From Gammaproteobacteria bacterium (GTDB taxonomy: Bacteria > Pseudomonadota > Gammaproteobacteria > SZUA-229): a stretch of DNA of 64,000 nt. Each line of letters starts with the position of its first letter. Position 1 is the first letter of the stretch. The translations under genes and the position numbers were made by a program. Shown one piece after another: positions 1-8,657 of the stretch. Where the stretch lies: assembly GCA_029881795.1 (NCBI GenBank), contig JAOULX010000003.1, positions 235,589 to 299,588 on the forward strand. The letters run 5' to 3'. A model generated the notes under the pieces. That model was given only the letters and a program-made list of their open reading frames with translations, was not told the DNA's origin and ran no database searches.

Positions 1-1080
1 TGCTCTGCCCTGAATACTCTTTGGCAGAATATTATACATCATGTTTCTGACCGGGCTGTTAAAGGCCGGGTTGAAAGTGTCCTTGATAAAACTTCCGAGT
101 AAAGCGCTTGGCATTTTTATGCTGAGAATTAATACTGAAAAACTCAGGCCAAGTGACAGCGGAAATATCAGATTGGTTTTTTGCACACCTAATTTAGCGA
201 TGACCCGGTTGCTGACAAATACTTGTAGTAGCAGCGCAATTAGCCCGGTCGATGCGGTCAAAATACCAAAAAAAGCAGCGAGGTCTTCTTCGCTGTTAAA
301 GTAGCCGGTATAGATATTATTGGTTACATAATAAAGTGTGTAAAACGTGATGACCATAAAAAAGAAAGCGGCAGATGATGCGCTCAGTAAAGAGGACCGA
401 CGCGTAAAGCTAATGCCCTTTTTTACCGACTGCAGGGATGCGCTGAATGAACCGTGAGAGTGAGTCTTGTAAAAATAACTGGAAGGGCCTTTTAGTCTGT
501 GCCAGAGCGTCATAATAGTTAATGTGATAATTAAAAGTAAAGCCCACAGCAGTATGATCTGGCCGGTTCCTATAACGGGTGTCAGTATGGCGACCAGAAT
601 GCCGCCGCATATCAGGCCGAGCTGGCTGCCGGCAAGAATAATGGGTAACAGTCGCTTGGATGTTAAGGTGTTCAGGTTCTGGTTTACATATAAAGCCATG
701 TGTATCAGCATGATCTCGGAAGTGGCTTCATAGATTAGGAAGTAGAGTGGATAAATGGCTGATGTTTCGTTGTAACTAAGCTGTTCCCAGAGTATAACTA
801 AACAAAAGATAAGAAAAATCATAAGCCTGAAAAACAATTTCTCAGCGCTCATTCTGTCAGCTATTGTGGCGTAAATAAGGCTGACAATTGTCAGTAAAAA
901 GCCCAGTGCTATATATATGAGAGGGAGGTGTTCAATGCCAAAACGTTTAAAAAACAGGGCTTCGGCAGAGGTTTTCCCCATTGCCATGCCACAGCCGACT
1001 AAAAAAAAGAAAGTCAGAAAATAAAATACAGTTGGTTTTTCATCTTCACGTATTAATAAGAGTTTAAAAATTTTTTTCAA
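1..1080 (-). CDS. NTT/MFS-like membrane transporter, C-terminal part outside the window
   Basis: The frame is open from a TTG at 1078-1080 to the window edge, giving 360 codons of a polytopic membrane protein with about ten hydrophobic segments. The N-terminal part has the pattern TSAEALFFKRFG followed by LPLIYIALG, and the visible C-terminal end reads NPVRNMMYNILPKSIQGRA. Both resemble MFS-type proteins related to the ATP/ADP (Npt/Tlc) carriers found in many free-living proteobacteria, often with HEAT or cyclic-nucleotide domains further along. The substrate cannot be inferred. No ATG fits this frame; the ATG at 1090-1092 is out of frame and stops after four codons, so TTG is the best start, with a weak ribosome site. 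The gene lies 75 bp downstream of the histidine kinase on the same strand and may be cotranscribed with it. Confidence 0.65.
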   Translation of the reverse strand, partial: MKKIFKLLLIREDEKPTVFYFLTFFFLVGCGMAMGKTSAEALFFKRFGIEHLPLIYIALGFLLTIVSLIYATIADRMSAEKLFFRLMIFLIFCLVILWEQLSYNETSAIYPLYFLIYEATSEIMLIHMALYVNQNLNTLTSKRLLPIILAGSQLGLICGGILVAILTPVIGTGQIILLWALLLIITLTIMTLWHRLKGPSSYFYKTHSHGSFSASLQSVKKGISFTRRSSLLSASSAAFFFMVITFYTLYYVTNNIYTGYFNSEEDLAAFFGILTASTGLIALLLQVFVSNRVIAKLGVQKTNLIFPLSLGLSFSVLILSIKMPSALLGSFIKDTFNPAFNSPVRNMMYNILPKSIQGRA

Positions 1081-1154
1081 AATATTACCATCGGATTGAG
1101 TGCTGCAGTATCCGTTTTCTGAAGCTGTGCGTGTTGATTGTATATCACTGCTGA

Positions 1155-3389
1155 TTAAATCAGATGATTGTCAATCATGCCTAATGTATTGACCAGCAAT
1201 GTTCGTGTATTGTCAATATTAATAGGCTTGATCAGATAGTCAATAAAGCCTGCATCTTTGCCTTTGCGGATTTCATCGGGCATGGCGTTAGCGCTGACGG
1301 CAAAAACAGGTGTTTTGCTGAATGATTTCTCGTTTTTCAGTATATTCATGGCCTCATAGCCACTGATTCCGGGCAGATTCAGATCCATTAAAATCAAGTC
1401 GGGCTGCTCTTTAAGGGCCAGTTCGACGCCAGCTTCACCGCTTAGTGCGGTAATTAGCCGGGTGTTGGGGATTTGCTTAATAATTGACTTTACTAGGGCC
1501 TGGTTCAGTGGCTCGTCTTCTATATAGAGTATGGTATGCATTGTTTCAATCGTATTTTCTGTAAATTGTCGGACAATGGGTTGTGTCGTTTCAGCGCTGT
1601 CTTGGGCTAAAGCACTGGGAAGCTGAAACCAGAATGTGCTGCCTTTGCCGTGAATACTGTTGACGCCAATCGTACCGTTCATCACGCTTAGCAGTCGTTT
1701 AGTGATGGTTAACCCGATGCCGGTACCCTTCGTGCTCTCGACCTGTTTAAGGCGGGTAAAGGGCTGGAATATTGTGTTTAGATGGGCTTCTTCAATACCG
1801 ATGCCGGTATCGTTAACTTCAAAGCGCACCTCAGAGTCCTTGGGTCTCAGTGTCAGACTGACAGTGCCGCCTTTGTGATTGTATTTTATCGCATTGGATA
1901 ATAAATTAACCAGCGCCTGTTTGCAGCGAGTATGGTCTGCATAGACATAAGGCGCTTCTGAAAATTCGGAGGCTAGCAGGATAGTGACCTGATTAATCTC
2001 AGCGATAGGTTGTACCAGACTGACAGATTCGTTAATTATATTTTCACAGGGGATGCTGGACAGGTTGACATTTAGTTTGCCGGATTCAATTCTCGAAATA
2101 TCCAGTAAATCGTCAATTAAACTGAGTAAGTGATCACCGGCCAGACAGATATGAGAAATATAATTTTTTTCTTCGGTATCAAGATGATCGTGATTGTTTT
2201 CTTTAAGCAAATGAGCAAAACCCAGAATCGCATTTAATGGTGTGCGCAGTTCATGACTGACACGGGATAAAAAATCGGATTTCTCTTTATTGGCTATTTC
2301 TGCTTTTGTTTTCGCTTCCTGTAACGAGGATTCAGAATTAATTCGCATGGTTGCATCACGGAAACTGTATACCAGACCGATAGTCAGCTCGCCTATTTTT
2401 TGTGGTCGTGAAAAAACCTCGACCAGTCGATTGTCATTTAATTTGAGCAAGACAAACTCATCTGAGTGGCTTGGATGCAGCCGAGTGGACTCAGTGATTA
2501 GCTGGTTGTTTATAAAACTTTGTACAGCAGAGTAATCTCTGGACCTGATCAAGCCAGAAGGAATGTCGAACAGATCGATAAAATTCTGATTATAGTTTGT
2601 AATTTTTTCATCATTATCAATAACCAGAATACTGTCGGTTGCAGACTCAAGCGTGGCTTTAAGCTGAGACATGGATTTTTCAAGATGCTGTTCGGCAAAT
2701 TCACGTTCACTAATCTGTTGCCGGAGATTAATATTGAGGTTGTCAGTCTGTTGTTTTTGTTCTGCAATGTCTTTGAGCACGCTGTCATGTTGAAACTGCA
2801 GAGAAATTGAGTTTTTAATGATTTTCGACATGCGTGATGATGCGGTGATGATAAACACCATAAAAAAGAAAATCAGCAATGCTGTCGCATAGTGAATGCC
2901 GCTGCCAAAACTCAGCAGAGTCAGCATCATCGGTGTCATGTTGATGACTGTGTAAAGTAAAAAGATTGAAAAAAATGCTGCTTGTGTGGCCAGCGCCCCG
3001 GCAGAAATGCCTGCCAGCATGGTGGCGGTGAAAAGCTGTTGCTGTATCGAGTCCGAAAGAAATAACACGCTGCCGGTGACACTCCAGCAGACTGCGGTGA
3101 GTACGGTGCCGATAAGAAATAGTCGATACCATAGCGAGGGGTCGATATCCGAATCAGCCTTTTTGTTAAACAGTGTGTATATGATATAACGATACAGCAT
3201 CGTCAGATTCATAAGGATGAGCCAGCTGATCATCATCGTCTGATCGATTAACTGCCAATTAACGTAAATCAGGCAGGGTGATACCAGAACAATGGCTAAG
3301 ATAGTGGCGGGCACATTGGCATAAATTAGTTTGGTTCGTTCAAGAAATACAGCGTATTCAAGTGCCGGGGTGCCGGATGGCAATGCCAT
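1155..3389 (-). CDS. membrane-bound hybrid sensor histidine kinase (PAS-HisKA-HATPase-REC)
   Basis: This 744-residue protein has about six hydrophobic segments in residues 25-182, a short coiled coil (about 195-245), a PAS-like domain (about 240-345), and a HisKA domain with the phospho-accepting His379 in SHELRTPLNAILGF. The HATPase_c domain has the N-box NLLSNAIKYN and glycine boxes DTGIGI and GTGIGL. A C-terminal receiver starts near 617 with acidic pocket IEDE, acceptor Asp669 in LMDLNLPG, and the conserved lysine in IKPIN. It probably senses a membrane or redox signal and autophosphorylates; no HPt protein or output regulator is adjacent, so the partner is unknown. The membrane sensor is not a family I can name. 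It resembles the kinase at 11050-13884 in its HisKA and receiver segments, which suggests a paralogous pair. Confidence 0.9.
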   Translation of the reverse strand: MALPSGTPALEYAVFLERTKLIYANVPATILAIVLVSPCLIYVNWQLIDQTMMISWLILMNLTMLYRYIIYTLFNKKADSDIDPSLWYRLFLIGTVLTAVCWSVTGSVLFLSDSIQQQLFTATMLAGISAGALATQAAFFSIFLLYTVINMTPMMLTLLSFGSGIHYATALLIFFFMVFIITASSRMSKIIKNSISLQFQHDSVLKDIAEQKQQTDNLNINLRQQISEREFAEQHLEKSMSQLKATLESATDSILVIDNDEKITNYNQNFIDLFDIPSGLIRSRDYSAVQSFINNQLITESTRLHPSHSDEFVLLKLNDNRLVEVFSRPQKIGELTIGLVYSFRDATMRINSESSLQEAKTKAEIANKEKSDFLSRVSHELRTPLNAILGFAHLLKENNHDHLDTEEKNYISHICLAGDHLLSLIDDLLDISRIESGKLNVNLSSIPCENIINESVSLVQPIAEINQVTILLASEFSEAPYVYADHTRCKQALVNLLSNAIKYNHKGGTVSLTLRPKDSEVRFEVNDTGIGIEEAHLNTIFQPFTRLKQVESTKGTGIGLTITKRLLSVMNGTIGVNSIHGKGSTFWFQLPSALAQDSAETTQPIVRQFTENTIETMHTILYIEDEPLNQALVKSIIKQIPNTRLITALSGEAGVELALKEQPDLILMDLNLPGISGYEAMNILKNEKSFSKTPVFAVSANAMPDEIRKGKDAGFIDYLIKPINIDNTRTLLVNTLGMIDNHLI

Positions 3390-3528
3390 GGGTGTTAGTC
3401 CTTAACGTAATGGGCTCGGTAAAGCGTTTTATTGAAATACCAGTGCTTTAAATAGGTACATCCTAGACATAGTGTAAAACAAAAGCTGCTGGATTACAGG
3501 CTGAAAACCATATAAAAGAGATGTTATA

Positions 3529-4212
3529 TTGCTCATTATTCTATTGATTGTGCTTATTTTGCTGTTACTTATTGGTCCTCAGTTGTGGGCTGCTTCTATA
3601 TTAAAGCGCTACAGTACGCCACGGACAGATTTCCCAGGAAATGGTGCAGAATTTGCCAGGCATTTAATTCAGCAGCAGCAACTGAGCTTTGTCAGTCTGG
3701 AGGCGACCGACCGAGGCGACCATTATGACCCGCAGGCTAATATGGTCAGGCTGAGCAGCGCCAATATGACTGGCTGCTCACTGACCGCGATCGTCGTAGC
3801 CGCGCATGAAATAGGCCATGCGATGCAACACGCGATCAATTACCGGCCATTTTTTTGGCGAGTAAAATTGGTAGTTTTGGCGCAATATGCTGAAAAAACA
3901 GGTTCGATGCTGATGCTGGCCATACCGGTTATCGGCTTACTATCGCGCTCAGCGCTAGCCAGCGGCATCGTATTATTGCTCGGTCTGATGAGTATGCTGA
4001 CGGCTGTACTGGTTCATCTGGTGACCTTGCCGGTGGAGTGGAATGCCAGTTTTTCAAGGGCCTTGCCATTACTTCAGCAAGGTGAGTATTTATCTGCCAA
4101 TGATATGCGGGCAGCGAGAAAAATCTTACTGGCCTGTGCATTAACTTATCTGGCCCAGTCATTAATGAGCCTGATCAGTCTGTGGCGCTGGTTAAGGGTA
4201 TTAAAGCGATAA
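3529..4212 (+). CDS. neutral zinc metallopeptidase, YugP type, membrane-anchored
   Basis: The product of 227 residues matches the size of the YugP / Zn_peptidase_2 family. It has an N-terminal membrane segment (residues 1-20), the zinc motif HEIGH at 93-97 inside AAHEIGHAMQHA, and further hydrophobic segments (about 120-160 and 190-215). These proteins are integral membrane proteases of the gluzincin type with poorly defined substrates. Translation must start at a TTG at 3529, since no upstream ATG is in frame; an AAGAGATG sequence just upstream can serve as ribosome site. The following thioredoxin-like gene starts 20 bp downstream, which suggests a two-gene envelope quality-control unit. Confidence 0.85.
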   Translation: MLIILLIVLILLLLIGPQLWAASILKRYSTPRTDFPGNGAEFARHLIQQQQLSFVSLEATDRGDHYDPQANMVRLSSANMTGCSLTAIVVAAHEIGHAMQHAINYRPFFWRVKLVVLAQYAEKTGSMLMLAIPVIGLLSRSALASGIVLLLGLMSMLTAVLVHLVTLPVEWNASFSRALPLLQQGEYLSANDMRAARKILLACALTYLAQSLMSLISLWRWLRVLKR

Positions 4213-4232
4213 TACCCGCTAATCGAGAAGTT

Positions 4233-4736
4233 ATGCTGAAAAAAATCAAACCGTTTTATCGTGGCTGGCGTAAATATTTAATTGAAGGCCTGGCCATCAT
4301 TATCGTGATCACCTTGGTTAGGCAATACCAGCAGCGCGATGTGGTGAGTGGCCTGGCGCCACCTATTCAGGGTGTTATGCTCGATAATACTAGAATTAAC
4401 TGGCAAGATTACCGTTCCAAGCCATTGTTAATTCACTTTTGGGCCAGCTGGTGTCCGGTTTGTCGATTAGAGGAAAGCAGCATCGCGTCGATTGCTAAAG
4501 ATTATCAGTTGCTGAGTATTGCTTCATGGTCTGACGATACCGTGAGCTATATGCAGCAACGGGGTCTGGATTTTCCAACCTTAAATGATATTGATGGAAA
4601 ATGGGCCAAACGTTACGGAATCAGCGCGGTACCGACCAGTGTTATTGTTAATCCGGCAGGCCAGATATACTTCGTTGAGAGCGGATTTAGCAGTGAGTGG
4701 GGATTACGCTTGAGATTATGGTGGTTGCAGATATAA
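4233..4736 (+). CDS. membrane-tethered thioredoxin-like disulfide oxidoreductase (ScsD/TlpA type)
   Basis: The protein of 167 residues has one N-terminal transmembrane segment (about residues 17-32), followed by a periplasmic thioredoxin fold with active site WASWCPVC and the cis-proline region ISAVPTSVIV. This matches ScsD/TlpA-like disulfide oxidoreductases, which reduce or exchange disulfides in the periplasm. I chose the ATG at 4233, which has a GAGAAG ribosome site; an in-frame ATG at 4182 would overlap the upstream protease gene by 31 bp and add 17 residues that are not family-like. The acidic pair after the CxxC (RLEESS) is ordinary for the group. Its partner, normally a DsbD-like reductase, is not adjacent; the small DsbD-like protein at 26702 is a candidate only by inference. 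Confidence 0.85.
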   Translation: MLKKIKPFYRGWRKYLIEGLAIIIVITLVRQYQQRDVVSGLAPPIQGVMLDNTRINWQDYRSKPLLIHFWASWCPVCRLEESSIASIAKDYQLLSIASWSDDTVSYMQQRGLDFPTLNDIDGKWAKRYGISAVPTSVIVNPAGQIYFVESGFSSEWGLRLRLWWLQI

Positions 4737-4810
4737 GATAGCGCTTAGTAAAGCTATAAAAAAGTACATTGATAATTAATAAAGTACTAAAAGAAAATTG
4801 GAGCGGTTCA

Positions 4811-6643
4811 ATGAGTCAGGATGTCATTTCCCCGGATATTGCAGCGACTATTCCGGCCTTGTTTAGAGAAAGGCTAAAGAGAAACCCCGATAAAATTGCC
4901 TATCAGCAATATAACTTAGCCAATAAAAGCTGGGAGTCGTCCAGCTGGGGTGACATCTCGGTTGAAATTATTCGCTGGCAGGCCTCGCTCGCAAAAGAGA
5001 AGTTGCAGCCCGGTGAGCGGGTGGCCTTAATGCTAAAAAATAGCCGCGACTGGGTGGTTTTTGATCAGGCGGCATTAGGTATGGGGCTGGTCACCGTACC
5101 ACTATATGTTGATGACCGGCCAGATAATGTCGCCTACATACTGAATGATGCCAACGTAAAAGTGCTGTTGGTAGAAGATACAAAGCAGTGGCAGCGGCTG
5201 CTCGACCTGAAAACCGAACTGCCGGATTTGCAGCGAATAATCAGTATTGAGCCGGTACACGAAGAAGATCAGCCGTCTGACGCCAGACTGGTATCCAGAG
5301 CCGACTGGCTTTTTGGTGCCAAAGGTGAGCTACAAGCCAGAGAACGAGAAGCTGAAGAGCTCGCCAGTATCGTGTATACCTCGGGTACTACAGGTCGACC
5401 GAAAGGAGTGATGCTGTCCCACAAAAATATTATCAGCGATGCCTACGGAGCCTTTCTCAGCGGTGAAGAACACCCATCAGGCTATTTTCTGGGTACGGAT
5501 CAATACCTGTCATTTTTACCGTTGTCGCATATGTTCGAACGCACTGTTGGCTATATGTTGCCGATGATGGTCGGTGCACAGGTCAACTTTGCGCGCTCAA
5601 TCCCGCAGCTGGGAGAAGATCTGCAAAACATTAAGCCGACTATTCTGGTTTCGGTGCCGCGAATTTTTGAGCGCGTTTACAGTAAAATCATGGACGGACT
5701 GAAATCAAAATCGCCGATAGCCAGAAAGCTGTTTGATCTGACCGTGACGATCGGCTGGATGCGGTTTCAATATCAGCAAAAAAGAAAGCGCTGGTCACCA
5801 CTGTTACTATTGTGGCCAGTCCTGAACAAACTGGTCGCATCAAAAGTAATGGAAAAACTCGGTGGCCGTATGCGAATTGCGATTTGTGGTGGTGCGGCAT
5901 TGTCGCCAGAGGTGGCGCGGCTATTTATCGGTCTGGGCTTACCGCTGGTACAGGGCTATGGCTTGACCGAGGCCAGTCCAGTGATTTCCAGTAACCGAGT
6001 CTTTAAAAATATCCCCCACAGTATTGGATATGTCTTTCCTAATGTACAGGTTCGGATTGGTGTAGATGATGAACTGCAGTCATACGGTGACAATAATATG
6101 CTCGGCTACTGGAATAATCAGGAAGCCACCGATGCTACCTTCACAGAAGATGGCTGGTTGCGTAGCGGAGATAAAGCACGGATTGATGAGAATGGTTTTA
6201 TTTATATTACCGGCCGGCTCAAAGATATACTGGTGCTGGCTAATGGTGAAAAAGTGCCGCCAGCTGATATGGAAATGGCGATTTCCGTCGATGGCTTGTT
6301 TGAACAGGTCATGGTAATTGGTGAGGCACGACCGTATTTGACTGCCTGCGTTGTACTGAACCCGGAACACTGGGAAGATCTGGCTGATAAAATCGGATTT
6401 GATGCTGAGGATAAGCAATCATTAGAGAAAAAAGAAATTGAAAAACTGGTACTGTCGCGTATATCACGGCGCCTCAAAGATTTCCCCGGTTATGCACAGA
6501 TTCGTCGGGTGGCAATGTTTATAGAGCCATGGACTATCGATGATGGCCTGATTACTCCAACACTGAAAATAAAACGTAAAAAAGTTTTAGAACGGTTTGC
6601 AGATAAAATCAGCCGACTTTATGCAGGTCATGGTGTGAAATGA
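4811..6643 (+). CDS. long-chain acyl-CoA synthetase, AMP-forming
   Basis: This 610-residue member of the ANL superfamily activates fatty acids to acyl-CoA through an acyl-adenylate. The P-loop-like motif YTSGTTGRPKGVMLSHKN is present, as are the A5 motif QGYGLTEASPVIS, the A7/A8 region WLRSGDKARID and ITGRLKDILVLANGEKV, and a C-terminal lysine region LKIKRKK. The long insert and the order resemble FadD15/Fad-type long-chain ligases that take up to very long chains. The start at the ATG of 4811 follows GGAGCGG; an upstream TTG at 4769 is in frame but has no ribosome site. With the thioesterase, FadL channel and VolA-like lipase downstream on the same strand, it completes a lipid uptake and activation set. 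Confidence 0.92.
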   Translation: MSQDVISPDIAATIPALFRERLKRNPDKIAYQQYNLANKSWESSSWGDISVEIIRWQASLAKEKLQPGERVALMLKNSRDWVVFDQAALGMGLVTVPLYVDDRPDNVAYILNDANVKVLLVEDTKQWQRLLDLKTELPDLQRIISIEPVHEEDQPSDARLVSRADWLFGAKGELQAREREAEELASIVYTSGTTGRPKGVMLSHKNIISDAYGAFLSGEEHPSGYFLGTDQYLSFLPLSHMFERTVGYMLPMMVGAQVNFARSIPQLGEDLQNIKPTILVSVPRIFERVYSKIMDGLKSKSPIARKLFDLTVTIGWMRFQYQQKRKRWSPLLLLWPVLNKLVASKVMEKLGGRMRIAICGGAALSPEVARLFIGLGLPLVQGYGLTEASPVISSNRVFKNIPHSIGYVFPNVQVRIGVDDELQSYGDNNMLGYWNNQEATDATFTEDGWLRSGDKARIDENGFIYITGRLKDILVLANGEKVPPADMEMAISVDGLFEQVMVIGEARPYLTACVVLNPEHWEDLADKIGFDAEDKQSLEKKEIEKLVLSRISRRLKDFPGYAQIRRVAMFIEPWTIDDGLITPTLKIKRKKVLERFADKISRLYAGHGVK

Positions 6644-6671
6644 CAGTCGACGTTTTTGACAGTGTGTTTTG

Positions 6672-7073
6672 ATGTCAGCAATCGTTAGCTTACCTGAAGG
6701 AAAAATACCGGTTATCAGGGTTCCCTGCATGCCATCGGATGCCAATCAGGGCGGCAGTATCTTTGGCGGATTTATTATGTCGCAGGTTGATGTCGCTGGT
6801 AGTATCCCGGCAAGTTTGCATGCTAAAGGATATGTTGTGACCCGCGCGGTTGATTCGTTTGAATTTAAAAAACCGGTATTAATTGGTGACTTATTAAGTT
6901 GTTATGCCGATGTTATATCGACCGGCAGAAGCTCGGTCAGTATTAAAGTAGATGTCTATGCAGAAAGAAGCCGAAAAGGCATAGTAGAATGTGTGCATGT
7001 TACCGAAGCAACACTGGTATATGTAGCGATAGATGAACAGGGTCGACCCAGAAAGATTGAAACAGATAATTAA
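6672..7073 (+). CDS. acyl-CoA thioesterase, YciA-type hotdog fold
   Basis: A hotdog-fold thioesterase of 133 residues. It shows the family signature MPSDANQGGSIFGGFIMSQVD near residues 20-40, in which the Asn and the Gly-rich helix form the active site, and the RAVDSFEFKKPV strand. It hydrolyses acyl-CoA to free acid and CoA, perhaps balancing the synthetase just upstream (29 bp apart). The ATG at 6672 immediately follows a TTG at 6669 in the same frame; the ATG is the more likely start. The end of the gene is close to the leader of the FadL gene, so the four genes 4811-11003 could form one transcript, though the 106-bp AT-rich gap before 7180 could hold a separate promoter. Confidence 0.85.
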   Translation: MSAIVSLPEGKIPVIRVPCMPSDANQGGSIFGGFIMSQVDVAGSIPASLHAKGYVVTRAVDSFEFKKPVLIGDLLSCYADVISTGRSSVSIKVDVYAERSRKGIVECVHVTEATLVYVAIDEQGRPRKIETDN

Positions 7074-7179
7074 CAAAATAATTCAAAAAATAAAAAGTAG
7101 AAAACTTTTAGAAAAAAATAACTTAACGTCAGAAAAAATATGTTGCTGCAGGATGCAACAAATTATAAGAGGTGAGAGG

Positions 7180-8583
7180 ATGAAATTAACACAAACATTA
7201 GCCGCAGTCACAACCGTAGCGACGCTGCTGGTTTCAACACAGATAAATGCAGCAGGCTTTGCGATTATCGAAAACAGTGCCAGTGGCATGGGTAATTCAT
7301 ATGCCGGTGGTGCAGCCAGTGCAGAAGATGGATCGACTATCTGGTTTAACCCGGCCGGTATGACGCGGTTGGATAATGAAATGATGGTCGCCGCACATGT
7401 GATTATGCCGGATGCTAGCTATACCGATGATGGTTCGATAACCGCTGTGTCGATGGGCGGTACTCAGCTCGACCCGACCAACACTGAAAGAACGGGAGAA
7501 GGCGGACAGAATGCTCTGGTACCGAATTTTTTCTGGGTTAACGAAATTAATAAAGACTTGAAAATGGGTTTAGGCATTAATGTTCCATTTGGTTTAGGAA
7601 CCAATTACGACGACGACTGGGTCGGTCGTTATCACGGCGTTAAGTCAGATGTGATGTCACTGAATATTAATCCGAGTCTGGCTTATAAAATGGGTGCCGT
7701 TTCAATCGGGCTGGGTATTAATGCACAATATATAAATGTCGACCTGACCAGTGCGATCGACCTAGGTACATTATGTGTTGCACAGGAAGGCAGTACATTT
7801 CCCGCCGGTTACTGCGCCTCGATTGGTGCAACACCGCAAGGCAGCGACGGTTTTGCTGATTTAACTGCCAGTGGCTGGGGTTATGGATATAACCTTGGGT
7901 TGCTGTACGAAGTATCAAAAGATATTCGAGTTGGCTTATCATACCGTTCGGGTATCGATCACGAAGTAGATGGCAAGGCTGATTTTAGTGTGCCGGGTCA
8001 GCTGAGTTTTATACCTGAAAATACCGGTAATTTTCTTGATACGAGCTTAAGCGCTGCAGTGACTGTACCGGAAACGACATCGATCAGTTATTTTCAAAAC
8101 ATTAGTGAAAGCATCGCTATTATGATTGATTACAGCCTGACTGCGTGGAGTACCTTCGACGAGTTGCGTATTGTGTATGATGATGCCGATACGACCGATA
8201 GTTTTGCAGCGCAAGCGCCGTCGGTGACGACGGAAGAGTGGGAAGACTCTGCGCGTATTTCAATCGGCCTGAACTATCAGGCAACAGATGAGTGGCTTTA
8301 TCGTTTTGGTATCGCTTTGGATGAATCACCTATTCCATCAGCAGAAAGAAGAACGCCAAGAATTCCCGGCAATGACCGAACATGGATTAGTTTTGGTGTT
8401 ACACACCAGGCAGAAGATGCTCGCAGCTTCAGCTTTGCTTATGCGCATTTAACGGTAGATAACACAGCGATAAACAACACTTTCGAGGCGTCAGCGGCAG
8501 CACCGGTACTCGAGCACACGCTAACCGGTAACTACCAGGCCAGTGTCGATATCATCAGCGCTCAGGTCAGCTGGAAATACTAA
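7180..8583 (+). CDS. FadL-family outer-membrane hydrophobic compound channel
   Basis: The 467-residue product has a signal peptide (residues 1 to about 24, ending INAA) and the typical mature start GFAIIENSASGMGNSYAGG of FadL proteins, in which the N-terminus plugs the barrel. The sequence then has beta-barrel character with an aromatic C-terminal end, VSWKY. It should let long-chain fatty acids or other hydrophobic molecules cross the outer membrane. An AGAGGTGAGAGG ribosome site directly before the ATG at 7180 fixes the start; an open extension upstream to 7033 overlaps the thioesterase and is not credible. It is followed without a gap by the VolA-like lipase gene, the same pairing as fadL-volA in Vibrio cholerae, so the lipase probably feeds it substrate. 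Confidence 0.92.
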   Translation: MKLTQTLAAVTTVATLLVSTQINAAGFAIIENSASGMGNSYAGGAASAEDGSTIWFNPAGMTRLDNEMMVAAHVIMPDASYTDDGSITAVSMGGTQLDPTNTERTGEGGQNALVPNFFWVNEINKDLKMGLGINVPFGLGTNYDDDWVGRYHGVKSDVMSLNINPSLAYKMGAVSIGLGINAQYINVDLTSAIDLGTLCVAQEGSTFPAGYCASIGATPQGSDGFADLTASGWGYGYNLGLLYEVSKDIRVGLSYRSGIDHEVDGKADFSVPGQLSFIPENTGNFLDTSLSAAVTVPETTSISYFQNISESIAIMIDYSLTAWSTFDELRIVYDDADTTDSFAAQAPSVTTEEWEDSARISIGLNYQATDEWLYRFGIALDESPIPSAERRTPRIPGNDRTWISFGVTHQAEDARSFSFAYAHLTVDNTAINNTFEASAAAPVLEHTLTGNYQASVDIISAQVSWKY

Positions 8584-8657
8584 TGATACGACAAATTATT
8601 AAAGCAATTTGCTTAACTGCCACCAATTGCGATGAAAAAAGAATTCAGGAGAATACA

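Noticed and set aside
7033..7179. N-terminal extension of the FadL-like protein
   Set aside because: It overlaps the thioesterase gene, would hide the signal peptide, and the ATG at 7180 has a strong ribosome site.
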